From Combretum micranthum (lineage: Eukaryota > Streptophyta > Magnoliopsida > Myrtales > Combretaceae): a DNA stretch of 64,000 nt. Shown piece after piece: positions 37,386 through 49,045 of the stretch; the first letter of the stretch is position 1; each line of letters starts with the position of its first letter. The notes beneath the pieces were generated by a model. The model was not told where the DNA came from, did no database searches, and was given only the letters and a program-made list of their open reading frames with translations. Both the position numbers and the translations under genes were made by a program. The stretch spans positions 1 through 64,000 of the forward strand of contig JAMXBD010000208.1 in the NCBI GenBank assembly GCA_024138025.1. The letters are read 5' to 3'.

Positions 37386-38581
37386 ACAATGAATAAGTAA
37401 ATAAATTACAATGAGATAAATAAATAAATTGCATTGCATAAAATAAATAAATTGCGTTGCATAAAATAAATAAATTGCAAGTGAGCTTATATGCTCTAAG
37501 AATATGTATATATATATAGATAATAATATTTAGATATAGTAACAATAATATGAACAAATAAATAACATGAACATAAGTAGATTTTCATGAACAAGAACAA
37601 TACATGAACATAATGTAGCTTCTATAACTTTTAGTCTTTGGAAACTCACACTATGGTCATGTAAAGTTACATGACACGAAGAAGAAGAAAATATATAAGA
37701 TAGTTACCTAAAAAAGATTTTGGTAGTAGTATGTGGTTATGGGTTTTTGTTGTAGGTAGAAGTTGTTGCGGAATTATTTTTGAGAGAGTTTTGGGATGGT
37801 ATTTTGAGAGAGTTTTGAGAAGAGAATTTGAGAGAGTTTTTAGTATAGAATTTGTGGGTAGTGAATGTGTGAAAGAAGTGAAAGAGGAGGGGGGTATTTA
37901 TAGGAAAATGTTGAGTGAATTTTGTGTGATTAAAATAAAAGAAAAATAAAAAAAAATTGAGGATGAATGGGCATGGGGGGAAATGTGTTTTAATTTTTGT
38001 ATTTTGTGGATTTAATGAAGTAATAAATAAGTAGATGTGAAATAAAGTTATGGGAAAGGTAAAAAATAAAGGTTATAGGTTATGGAGTGTGTAAGAGTAG
38101 GTGTAAGAAAAAGTAGAGGAGAAAAGAATAGTGTAGAATAGTAATGAATAGTGTAATGTAAAGTAGATATGACTAATAAAGTATCGGTAGTAAGAAAATA
38201 CGCATATAATAGCTATATTTGTTATTTTTACTTACTGAAAAATTACGAAATTGATATTTTTGAAAATCTTATATTTTCACGAGTCTAACGGTATATTCAG
38301 AATATTTTTACTATTCCGGGTCCCGGGACACGTTTTTCAAGAGCTGTGTCCGATCGGGTTCAAAGGACACTCGAAATTCGCAAATCTGATATTTTTATAT
38401 AACCTATAGTTATTACGAACTATTCTAGCTAATTATTCCAACTTCGTTTTCTAGGACCAAAGAAAATGGCAATGCCGGACTTAAGCGGTTACGGTAAACT
38501 AGGGTTTTATTGACTTTGGAAATCCGGTTGACTTCTGGTTTAGGATTTTAAGCTAAACCGATTCAAAAATTTTGGGGTTTA
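37386..38581 (-). repeat. LTR (family D) with TATA box
   Basis: On the minus strand it begins TGTAAACCCC at 38581 and has CCTATAAATACCCCCC at about 37890-37905, followed by a pyrimidine-rich start region. It is related to 2776-3972 and to a block inside the LTR at 22258. The lower part (37390-37480) holds short 'aaataaataaattgc' repeats. Confidence 0.55.
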
Positions 38582-38984
38582 CAGATAAGCCAATTCATAT
38601 CTTCATAAATAAAGATCCACTACTATTTATTTAAGAGATATCATAATTTACAATATTATAACTATAAATCATTTTACATATCTTTTATAATTAATGACTA
38701 ACTTAATTTACTATTTTATATTTTATAATTTTGCTTTACCTATTTGTGAAGTATTTTTTGTTAATATTTTATTTAATAATATATAGTATTTATATACTAA
38801 GTTTGTATTTATATTAAATATTTATTATTAATGTACAATACTTTTAAATAGTATTTTATATTTTTTCACTAAATGTCATATTATTATTAAAAATATTATA
38901 TAATATGTATATATAAATAATACTGTATATATATATATATACTTTAATATATATTTAATGATTATACTTGGTGAAGAATGTCTG

Positions 38985-39595
38985 TCTTTGATGTAGTCCA
39001 AGAAATAGGCTGTGTAGATTTCCACTAGCTAGTCTCCACCAATTGTAAGCTTCTTTCTTCATCATATAAACTGCTAAGTCCACTTTCTTATCCTCAGAGT
39101 ACTACTAGCTGCAAGGTCTTCTCCAATTCTATCCAATTCTCAGCCACTATCGGATCAGTGCTAGTACCATCAAACTCTGGAACCATCTTACTAAAGTCAT
39201 GTAGTTTGATCTGGTTGGCTTGTTCATTCACAGGTGTGCTTCATTCGGTCTTACCCCGGTTGATACCTTGCTGTATAAAGTACTGTGTGTGCTGGTACAT
39301 CATCATCTGATATTGTTGCATCATTGCCATCATGTCTCTCATCATGCCATACATGGAATTGGGATCACCAGTAGGCATTTGTGGCATTGGTAGAATAGGT
39401 GGCAGGTGGAGGTGCGGAATCTGAGTTGGTGGAGGAACTTGTGAAGCTGAAGCCGATGCAGGAGATGGTGTAGTCTCACTACTAGGTGTAGAAGATGAAG
39501 TAGGAACAAATGTAGACGATGACTGTGGTTGGTGGTGGCATACTTTCCCTATCTGAATGCTGCCTGGGTAGATCTCCTTAACCTATCCATCTTAA
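38985..39595 (-). pseudogene. Ty3-type gag fragment
   Basis: On the minus strand a P/S/T-rich leader is followed by a Met/Gln-rich stretch (MMRDMMAMMQQYQMMMYQH), then KMVPEFDGTSTDPIVAENWI and, after a one-base shift, KKVDLAVYMMKKEAYNWW, the retrotransposon gag signature (FxG…DP…AExW…KV…A…L…A…WW). It has at least one stop and one frameshift. Gag would form the particle in which the element's RNA is copied. The rest of the element (protease, RT, integrase) is missing; AT-rich sequence follows below 38980. Confidence 0.75.
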
Positions 39596-39834
39596 CAATC
39601 GCACACATACATTAACACACAACACATGTATACACATTAAGCTTATTAAATTAACATTCACACATAATAGCAAACATTAATCAATTAATCAATCAAGCAA
39701 CAAGCACACAAGGAATCAAGAAAACAAACAGGCATAGCATCCAAGCAAACTTAGTTCTTCCTATTCTACCTATTTGTGTCTAGGTCAAGTCTCAGACAAA
39801 TCATCTCAATTAGGCAAACAATTAATCAAACTTA

Positions 39835-39846
39835 GCTCTGATACCA
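39835..39846 (-). other. tRNA-Met primer-binding site
   Basis: GCTCTGATACCA, the complement of TGGTATCAGAGC, lies two bases from the LTR at 39849. It shows that this LTR is the 5' LTR of a minus-strand element with the gag fragment downstream. Confidence 0.85.
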
Positions 39847-41250
39847 TCTGTAAGGACCCGCTATCACCCCTAAATTTAAAATAAGTGATAACAGTTCCCC
39901 AACCACATATAATCTGTAGAATTATGTAAGGTTGTCCGAGAAGAAATGTTTTGATGATTGTTTGTCTAATTTCATAACATAAGTCATTTTGAAAATTATT
40001 TACTTAATAGCTTACTTTCAAAACACAATACCATATATATTACAAACATTATAAGAAAATAGCTCAGGTTATACAAGCTAGGTACATACATACATACATA
40101 TATATATTACAACCAAAAGGCTTCTTACAAGCCTTAGCAAAACTACAAAACATATAGTTCATCAAGAAACTATATAAACAACTATCCAACCTACATATCT
40201 AGTCTATTACAAAAAGATTGGGCTCCAACCAGTCCAGGGCCATCTCTAGTCCTCAAACTCCTCTAGAAAATCCTCAAAATCAGGACCATAACCCAAGCTC
40301 GCATAAGACTCATCAAGATCCTCACCTGAAATAGATAAAATATGAGCCAGAGGCCCAGTACCAACAAGTAACGAAAACAAAAGCGAGATGATTCACAAGC
40401 CTAAACTAAATGCAAGATGCAACGACCATTCATTATTATCTAGTCTTTAGTTAGTAATTCAACATGGGAGTATTCAAACTCCGGGCAACAAGGATAATGA
40501 GGGATCCTGAGTAACAACCTTGACGCTCAGGGGGATATAAGTAGCTCGGATACTTATACCGTTCTAGATAATTTTACAGAAAACACCTAAATCTACCATG
40601 GCCCAATCTGAGCAGGGTGCCGCTCCCCGAACCGGATACCAATTCCATCCCAGGCTCACCCAATCTGTGAGGGGGCGCCCCTAGGCACTCATGCCACCCT
40701 GGGCAGGGATTGGATTTACGACGTAAAACACAAATCAACACTCACAATTAATTTTTTTTTCTTAATATATATAGTTCCATAAATGCCTATCCTAACACAA
40801 AGACAAGCTAGTTACTGCGTACCTGTACTAGATCGAGAGTCAATGGGAATAACCGAAAGGGAATCAATCACTGTAAAAAAGTAATTACAACTCACACTTA
40901 GTTCAAGTATAATCATCCAAAGAAATTCAAATAAATCATTATAACATCATCACATAGCATTTAGATATCATATATTATCATACAATACTCAACAAATACT
41001 TAAATGACCATTTATATCAAGCTTTGAACAACTTTTAGCAAACAACAATAAGTTTTAAACTTGTTGGAAAGTGTATTAGCTGGAAAGAATTGAAATTTAA
41101 GAACTGATACTTTTGTAATTTGTAAAATCTTAAAACATGAAAGTTGTAGATCTCTTTTTAAGCTTTCCAACGCAACTTGAATCACCTCAAACGGAGGTCG
41201 GATGGAAAAGTTATGATCAAATTACGAAAACATGTTGCTGCAGGGAAGGA

Positions 41251-41376
41251 TCACGCCCCATGCTCGCCCGTGGTTTTAGAAAATTTTGTGACAGACTAAA
41301 TCACGCCCCTTTGGTCGCCCGTGACATGTGAAAAAGTGTCAAACAGCTTAAATCACTCCCCTTCGCTCGCCCGTGA
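41251..41376. repeat. Hairpin island: three TCACG…CGTGA units
   Basis: Units at 41251, 41301 and 41353 begin TCACGCCCC or TCACTCCCC and close with TCGCCCGTG(A/G). Stem TCACG/CGTGA is exact in the second; the third has one mismatch. Spacing is about 51 bases. Confidence 0.75.
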
Positions 41377-42287
41377 CTAATCCCCTGATATATGTTACGA
41401 ATTGCTCTGTTTCAAAATCCATTTTTACACTTCTATATCAACTTATATATCTCCTACATCAATTCTAACATCAATGAACTCTAATAACAACTCCTACCAC
41501 TTCAATCTTCCACCAACAACTTCAAACAACAATCAAACTTCAATTCACATCAAACAAACTCCAACTTACTACACCCAATATTTAGTTATCAACTATATGC
41601 TTTTTTTTTTTTCAACACTTCCAAAACTCATCCTAAGCACATAAGACTAACCACTCCATAATTACATAATCTCATCCAAACTATCATACATGCACTAATT
41701 CAATCTCATACCAATCATCACTTCAAAATCATATATATACTAACATTTACACACAATTCAACATAGAACATAAAAATGAAAGATAGAGTTTTGTATTACA
41801 CTCACATGGTGGAATATTGGCTTGGAATGATATTCAAATCCTTAAGCTTGTAATAAACTTTGGCTTAGGGTTCAAGATTTGGGGTTAAGAGAGGGAAGAA
41901 AAGAAAGAAGAAAGAATAGAATAAAATTCGTATGGAAAGTTGAGGCTGCAAAAGGGAGGGTTAACTTGTCCAAATTAAAGTCAAATGTCATCCAAATCTC
42001 ACCATTAGGGGTATATTTGTCCTAGGTTTAATTTAGGCAAATTTCAAATGCATTTGGGTTGAATTTAAGCTCAAATAGTGGATCTAAAATTAGCCAAAAT
42101 TTCTGTCATAAGTCTAAGCAATTCAAAATGAATTTACTAAATTCTAAACATAACACATGCATATTAATTTGAAAAAAATACACACACATTAATTACACTA
42201 TACACACAATTAGAGATATCAAACAATAGTATAACTTATAAGACCATACACATATAATTAGCACATTCACTAATTACATTAGCTAAG

Positions 42288-42294
<7 letters not shown>

Positions 42295-42327
<33 letters not shown>
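42295..42327. repeat. CA microsatellite near the LTR 5' end
   Basis: A run of about 16 CA units within the LTR at 39849-42391. Confidence 0.95.
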
Positions 42328-42329
<2 letters not shown>

Positions 42330-42391
42330 TATATATAAATATCATCCAATAACATATTAGCATGCAATTTAAGGAATTCATGGCTATTTCA

Positions 42392-43201
42392 TTTATATAT
42401 ACTAAGTTTACATTTTATAGTAACATTTTATTACATATTTTATTATTGAAATATGCTTTATTTTTAAGTAGTATATTATGAAATTACCTATATATAACAT
42501 ATTATATTATTGCTATGCATTATTTTATTAAATTTTATTATACTTTTATGTAAAAAGTTATTATGTAAAAAAAATATAGATATAAAAAAATAACTCATTA
42601 GAATATATAAATGGTTAAAATAAACATCTTTAAGTACTATTATATTATACTTCATAATAGATTAATATGAAATATATTAATGAATATATTATAAATAAAA
42701 TATAACATAGTTGTAAATAGCATATGATTATACATATTTTATAAATATATATATAATAATAAAACAAATTCACAAATAATGTAAGTCCATAGTATATATT
42801 ACACATTTATACATATTATATTTGATATATATACTTATAACTATATTTTAAACATAATTATTTATATATGTATATGTATAATAATTTAGGTTATAGAAAG
42901 ATTTGAAATAGAATTAGAAAAGATAAAAAAAGTGGCACCAAAATATTATATTTTTCGCTAAAATTGGAGATAAACTTATAATCAAAGAAGTTTTATCAGA
43001 AATAAATTTTTAATATGTCGTAAAACACATAAAAATTGTAAAATTATTTACAATTTATGTCATCAAATATCCATTGCAAATCTATCATTAATTTAAAAAA
43101 AAAAGAAAAAAAAAACAGAAATTTTCCATCACAAAACTTAAAATAGCCATAATTTCACAAGTCATGTTTTATAAATGTGTTAATTCAATTATACATGATT
43201 G
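42392..43201. other. AT-rich intergenic stretch
   Basis: Very AT-rich with no open frame of note. 42940-43140 loosely resembles the degraded CACTA-like sequence near 32.2 kb. Confidence 0.4.
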
Positions 43202-44068
43202 TGAAATATGATGAATGTGATTTATATTAATATATGATATATGTGTTATGTTGATGTGCTAAAATACCTCAATGCCTTAGAATAACTAAATATTGAGTTT
43301 AGAAATTTGTGATAGTTAAGAGTGTGATAAATATCTTAAAACAAGTAAATATACAAAATATAAATAGATATATATTTTTCTACATAGCAAAAATTTTTTT
43401 AGGCCTTAATCAAGCCCAAAAACAAGCTCATTTATTTACTAAAAACAAGCCCATGTAAAGCCTTAATTATTAGCAACCCCAAAAGTCAACAAATGAGGTA
43501 AATATCATCTTATAAAGTGCAAATTTCGTCTAAAAATTCTAGACCTCAAAAACACCCCTTTTCAAGCCCTAAAATTTCATTTTTTCTTCTCCAAAAGCCC
43601 TCCCATGGATATGTAATACTAACCCCTTCAACTTTTACAAAGAAAACCATTAAAGGCTTGCAACAAGACTACAAATTCAAGACATAAAGCTCTTAAGGTA
43701 TGTGTGTTCATTTGTTTTAAGTATATGTAAAGTGTGCTTTTTATTATGATAGGGTTTGCATGCTAAAAATGAGATAGGATGGTTTCTATATCTTGTTGGT
43801 AGTTGGAGTACTATTTTCGTGCTAAAAGAGCTTGTAGTATGTGTTGGATAAATAACTTGAAGTATTTGTATGATTGAAGTGTTGAATAGTGATGCTATGA
43901 AGTAGAAACAAAATTTAATCATTGATACTTTTGAAATTAATAAAAACTTAAAACATGAAAGTTGTATATCTTTTTCTAAGCTTTCCAAAGTAACTTGAAT
44001 TACCTTAATCAAAGATTGGATGAAAAAGTTATGGTTAAAATACGATAGGCTGCGAAACAAGAGAAGGC

Positions 44069-44268
44069 TACACGACTCGTGTAGGGGTAAAGTATGTAGA
44101 AATTTGATTCTGTGGAGTCACTAGTAAATGTACACAACCCATGTAGGGGTAATGTATATGGAAATTTGATTTCGTGGAGTCACGAGTAAATGTACACGAC
44201 CCGTGTAGAGGTAGTATATGTAAAAATTTGATTATGTGGAGCCATGAACACATGTACACGACCCATGT
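44069..44268. repeat. Four 62-bp tandem units with TACACG-CGTGTA palindromes
   Basis: Palindromes lie at 44069-44083 (TACACGACTCGTGTA), 44131-44145, 44193-44207 and 44254-44268, at 61-62 bp spacing. Between them 'aatttgatt…gtggagtca' is repeated. Stems are exact in the first and third, weakened in the second and fourth. Confidence 0.85.
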
Positions 44269-45305
44269 ATAGGTGGTGTACCACTGGAAAATTTTCTAAA
44301 CATAATTTCTCTATTTTCAATCGAGAATTGTAGCTTTTACACACTTTCAATCATCATCAAACACAATTCATACGCCAACTTCATTTATACAATTTTCAAA
44401 CAAGATTAAAGACTTATTGTAAAGACCCGATCCTCTAAATCCTGAGACTTAGAGTATCGAAACCCCAACCATATATAACGTTTTCACATTATATGTAAGG
44501 TTGTCCTAAAACTAACAGTTTATGAAAATTGTTTGATCAAAATCTCTAAATTTTGTAAAGAACTTTTAAATAAAACAAGATTGCTAACAGAAGCAATCTA
44601 TACATATATTAACATCAAATATACATCGTTTAGTGTCAATACATGACACTACAAAAAAAATTACATGTTTTCTCAAAACATAGAATTCTAAAGGATCTTA
44701 AGGTCATTACAACAAGAAATTGGCTTAACTAACAAGCCTTCTATACATAGCTTATCCTTAGCAAAAAGTCTTCTAAAAGTCCCGGGTAATCGGATCCTAT
44801 TCATCCCACTCGTCCAGAAACTCTCGAAATCGGACCCATAGCCCAAGTCATCATAAATACTCGTCTCCATACCTGCAAAGCAGCAAAAGTGAGCCAGAGC
44901 CCAGTACACAATAACCAATGCATAACAAGTCATCCAATTGATGTAATGCATCATAGAACAAGTGGTTATCTTTATTACGCTTTCTTTCACAAATCAACAA
45001 GAGGGTATTCAAACCCCGGTCACACTTCGGGAATCCAGGGATCCTGAGTAACAGCAGCTGCTCAGGGGGGTTAATATAAGCAGTCCGAATACTTATATCT
45101 CCTATATCTATTTCATGAAGATAATAGCTTCATCTAGGATTTAAAAGCCGTTGCCCGACTCTACTTAAACTCAGTCCATAACATGAGCTTAGTTCACAAG
45201 TTCCCATAAACCTTGAACTAAATCATGGTATTTCCCCCTAAGTTTAAGTAAACGTTACTCAGATACTATTCCCCCCTATCGGCTACCCACTTAACCAAAA
45301 AGAAT

Positions 45306-45399
45306 CGCTATTGCATCATAGCGTACCATTGCATCATGGTAAAGTCATTGCATCATGACTTGGTTAAGCGCTTAGCTAACATGTCATTGCATCATGACA
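45306..45399. repeat. Four palindromes on one core with changing arms
   Basis: CGCTATTGCATCATAGCG (45306-45323), TACCATTGCATCATGGTA (45324-45341), AAGTCATTGCATCATGACTT (45342-45361) and TGTCATTGCATCATGACA (45382-45399). The core ATTGCATCAT is constant while the arms differ and stay complementary. The first three abut with no spacer. Confidence 0.9.
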
Positions 45400-45802
45400 G
45401 GTTTGCTGCTCCTCGGACCAGATTAAACAGCGAAATAGACATCCAATTCATTCAAATGTTAAGCCAAATCAATTTAGGTCAAATTAGAAATGCCTGGTCC
45501 TAGCAAACATCAAACAAGTTATTGCGTACCTGAACCCTTAGTATAGAACTAGGATCTCTCGTGATGAACTAACCGAAGAATCATTAACTGTAATGGAAAT
45601 ATCACAATAATCAATAAATCAACAAGTATAGACTTCATTATCGCAGTTAATCAAGGAAATCCAAATAATTAAATACAAAGTCACAAATAAGCATTTAAAC
45701 ATCCTATTATACCGCACATTGCTTAATAAATACTTAATTGCTCAAATAACAAACTTCAGAAAATTTTAGAAAAGGTTTTTTTTTTTTAAATTTCAAAAGC
45801 AC

Positions 45803-46195
45803 AGGGGATAGGCCGGCAGCCAAAGCCGGCGGCTTTGAGCCGGTGCTCAGTTCTCTGAAAATCAACACTACCAGCGCTGGCAGTGTTCAAGGGTACACCG
45901 TCAGCCTTGGCATCCTACGCCGGCGGCCTTGAGCTGGCGTAGAATCCAAAACCAAAAATTTTCGAAAACGTTCAGAGAGGTCTAAGCCGTCCGCCTACCC
46001 AGATACGCTGGCAGCTTAGACACTTACGCCGGCGGCCTTGATTCCCAGCGGCCGGCGTACAATATGAACGAAAGAACGCCGGATTACTTTCTTAACGAAA
46101 GCCGGCGGCCTTCGTCCAGCCTTAAAAATTCTGAATCCAACGCTGCCTCTAAGCCGGCGGCGTTGAATCCCCAGGTATCCGGCGTACGTTCTAAA
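45803..46195. repeat. GCCGGC hairpin island
   Basis: GCCGGCGGC-type words recur about eight times, several followed by CTTGA or TTTGA. The stem TACGCCGGC/GCCGGCGTA near 46024-46060 is nine exact pairs, and CTACGCCGGC/GCTGGCGTAG near 45907-45935 has one wobble. Local GC content is far above the surroundings. Confidence 0.75.
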
Positions 46196-47640
46196 AACAG
46201 GCTTAAACGAAAATTTCAAATCCCCTGTTTTTCCACTTTGTAAAATTCTATTTTAATACACTTTAAACCTTTCTCCACTACACTTCCAACTTCATATGAT
46301 TCACTCAAATCTATACTACTCAATTCTAGCAACTCAAAACAAGAATTCAACACATTTAAACACTTTAAGTCCACATCAATCTAATCTAAATTTTTCATAC
46401 ACAATTCCTCTTCACATCCTCCTAATGCTTCCCATCACTTCTACATAACATGCACATCCTCACACACTTATAAAACACATTCATAACTCATCCCAAGCAT
46501 AAACAAACTATTTGGATAGCATTGAACTCATCTCATCCAAGACTTTACAAACTACAACAAGAAAAGAAAACAAAGCATAAACCACACTTAAAGCAACTCA
46601 CATTTAAATGCTTTGCCTTGAAGACAACATGATTTCCAAAGCTTGCTATTGCCCTTAGTTTAGGCTTGGAATTGGAAATGGAGATGGAAATGGAAGAAGA
46701 AAAGAAAGGAAAGAAAGAAAAGGAAAATTCGGATAAAATATGAGCTGCCCCAAAAAGTAATTCAAATTAGCTTAATTTTGACTTTAACACATTCCAAATT
46801 TACCCCTTAGTGCATACATAAATTTAGGAGGCATTTGGCATGAATTTGAACTTCATTTGGGCCTTATATTTGAGCATACATGCTACTTAATTACAGAAAC
46901 AAAATTTCCATCACTAATCTTGTAAAACCAAAGTATGATTTTATAATCTAACTTAACTAACACCTTAATGTGCAAAAACACCAATAATCATTTTACTACA
47001 CACACATTAATATATATAAAACAAAGAGATTAATGTAACATATATATATATACAAAATCATATATCTTAGAGTACTAGCAACACAACCATGCTCATTCAA
47101 TTCAACACTTTACAATAATTAAATAAACACATGAGATTTAAATAGAATTAAAATCTAGATCATTTCACTTATGTTTCTTTGTTAAATGTGTAATTGTTTA
47201 GGAAATGAATCTTTTGAGACAAATTGAGATAGATAAATGAAAAGTGATGTGTTGTGTTAATTAATTAATATAATCAAGCATGATGTAAGTGAACTTATTG
47301 TACATGCTATGTTTTGTGTGAACTTTGTTTAGAATTGAACTTTGTGCAAGTGTGAGTTCTTGTTTTGAATTAGTGTTAAAGTTTTATTAGTTTAATCTCT
47401 TTTATCAGATTCTCTGTCACCTTCAGGACTAGTTACACCTTCTTTGTTTGAGAATATCTCAGGTATGCAGTAACATGCTTGTTTCTTACCTAGGATAGGC
47501 ATAATTAAATTTACTTTAATTAATGAAAACTTAAACTATGTTTGAATTGATTGTCTATTACGCTGTTGAATCCGGTTCGGAGAGCAGCACCCTGTTTTTG
47601 GGCGGACTAAAACCAGCCAGCTTGTCACACGTGGTAGAGT

Positions 47641-48129
47641 ATCATTAGCGATACAATAAATAATCATTTGGATTTTGCTTTCGTTCTTAATGACCTTTTA
47701 TGGGTCAAACAATCAAGTCGCATTCCATACGTTTAATTTAAATTAAATTAAAGTTGGGCAGTGATACTGTGGCCGCATGATGCTACTTGAATCACATTTT
47801 CGGATTTTCCCCACTTGTGTTGCTACTTGCTACATTGAAGTAAAATTAAATGGAGGGCTGTTGATGTGAATTTAATATATTAATTATTTTTTTATTATTT
47901 AATAATTCTTGTAATATTTTTATTTTATTTCTTGACATGAAGAAGCAGTTTAATTAATATTGCTAAACCATGCTAAGAGTGAAGGCCAAAAGGAAAAAAA
48001 AAGTGCTAGGAGTATTATTAAAAATCCAATTATATGTTGTCTCTTTTGTGACTGCAAACAAAATAAACAACATTAAGGAGATAATAAAAATAAATAATAA
48101 ATTTGATTAAATATTAAATTGATCACTTT
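47641..48129. other. Intergenic, unassigned
   Basis: No gene. It contains 'cacgtggtagagtatcattagcgata' in its first bases, which does not continue the LTR pattern, then AT-rich sequence. Confidence 0.35.
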
Positions 48130-48610
48130 TAAGTTCAAATACTACTGATGGTCCGTTTAGGATTATAAGCCACTTGAGCCGAGTTTGATTCACTAATGGG
48201 CCAAACTAAACCTAACAGACCCAAACTCCACTGACATATCCTACTATGAGCGATCTAGCCCAGACCAGCCTTGGTGGTCACTCTGTCACCTCCGCCCCAC
48301 TTATCGCATGGTACAAGTGGTTTAGTCGACTTTAGCTCCTAGTAGTGAAGGCATGGACTCGCTCCACATTCTCCAAAATACCTCCAACGGTCCACTTCCC
48401 TACTACACCTATAACCACTAGGTTAGTCAACTATAAATACTCATTTGCTTCTCTAGAAACAAGTAATGTTGCACTCAACCACTCTTTTTAACCCAAAGCG
48501 CCACTAACTGATTTCTTGTTTTGTAGGCCTTTATGCCCAATATTAATCCAAGTCCAAATTCTTAAAGTCCAATCTCTACTGGATTCGAGTAAGCGCAAAT
48601 ACTAAATTAA
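48130..48610 (+). repeat. LTR-like promoter fragment
   Basis: CTATAAATACTCATTT (about 48430) is followed by 'aacccaaagcgccactaactgatttc…tgtag', a layout seen at the start region of many plant LTRs. No coding sequence or matching second copy is in the window. Confidence 0.35.
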
Positions 48611-48992
48611 ATTTTTGCATAAAATGCACATATCAAATTTCATATTTACCCTTAAACTAAAGTAAATCAATAAAAATAATCTAATTAAAACTAAGAGGAT
48701 CTCTAAAAATTGGATAAGTAAAACATAAATGATTGGAAGAAAGAAAAATTAGGTGAGAAAATTTTTATTTTATAAACCATAAAATATATATTTAATCATA
48801 ACTTAGTATCATCTCAAATTGTTTTTTGTTTATTAATTGTTTTAAACAATCAAACTTCAAACTACTATAGCTATCTTTATATTCAATAAATTAAGGGTTT
48901 CATGTGGTTAGGTTATTACACTTGAATGGAGCAGCATGGTAATAAATAATTGTGGAATATGATATTGAGAATATTGCATGTATATCGTACTT

Positions 48993-49045
48993 TAAAAAAA
49001 ATTACACAAATCCAAATTGTACAAAAATAATTACAAGAATACCAT
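48993..49045 (+). repeat. Left inverted end of the Mutator-like element
   Basis: Pairs with 59027-59079. Just inside (49085-49150) are further 'gtatca'/'tgatac' words like those beside the right end. Confidence 0.75.

Larger units (their letters stand above)
39849..42391 (-). mobile_element. 5' LTR (family A) of the truncated Ty3-like element
   Basis: It starts TGTAAGGACCCG and ends …GGCTATTTCA; on the minus strand, TGAAATAG…CGGGTCCTTACA. With the primer-binding site and gag fragment it shows that family A LTRs belong to a Ty3-type element. Inside are CTCACCCAATCTGTGAG (40655-40671), the conserved arm (41130-41230) and the hairpin island (41251-41376). No protein is encoded. Confidence 0.8.
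44418..47167 (-). mobile_element. Solo LTR (family A), target duplication CTTAT
   Basis: It starts TGTAAAGACCCG and ends …GATCATTTCA; CTTAT flanks it at 44413-44417 and 47168-47172. It is 2750 bp, with no primer-binding site and no coding sequence. It holds the covarying palindromes (45306-45399) and the GCCGGC-rich island (45803-46195). A 67-residue frame at 46016-46219 is an artefact of the GC-rich island. Confidence 0.85.
43202..47640 (+). repeat. LTR (family A), broken by a solo LTR and truncated
   Basis: It starts TGAAATATGATGAATG at 43202 and runs to 44417; after the LTR at 44418-47167 it resumes at 47173 with 'tttgttaaatgtgtaattg', which matches 28568 in the LTR at 27221. It continues through the 'caggtatgcagtaac' and 'cgctgttgaatccgg' blocks to about 47640, where the match ends without an LTR terminus. 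The arm/hairpin part at 43940-44280 lies in the opposite orientation to that in the LTR at 27221. Confidence 0.6.

Noticed and set aside
43677..44060. 127-residue minus-strand open frame
   Set aside because: It crosses the LTR leader and the conserved non-coding arm of family A, is not conserved as protein in sister LTRs, and has no motif.
44069..44268. Possible CRISPR-like array (regular palindromic repeats)
   Set aside because: Plant nuclear DNA; the 'spacers' are repeated with the units and there are no cas genes. It is a tandem repeat in an LTR.
46016..46219. 67-residue Arg/Gly/Val-rich open frame
   Set aside because: It lies wholly in the GCCGGC hairpin island of a solo LTR; its composition comes from the repeated word, and it has no known motif.
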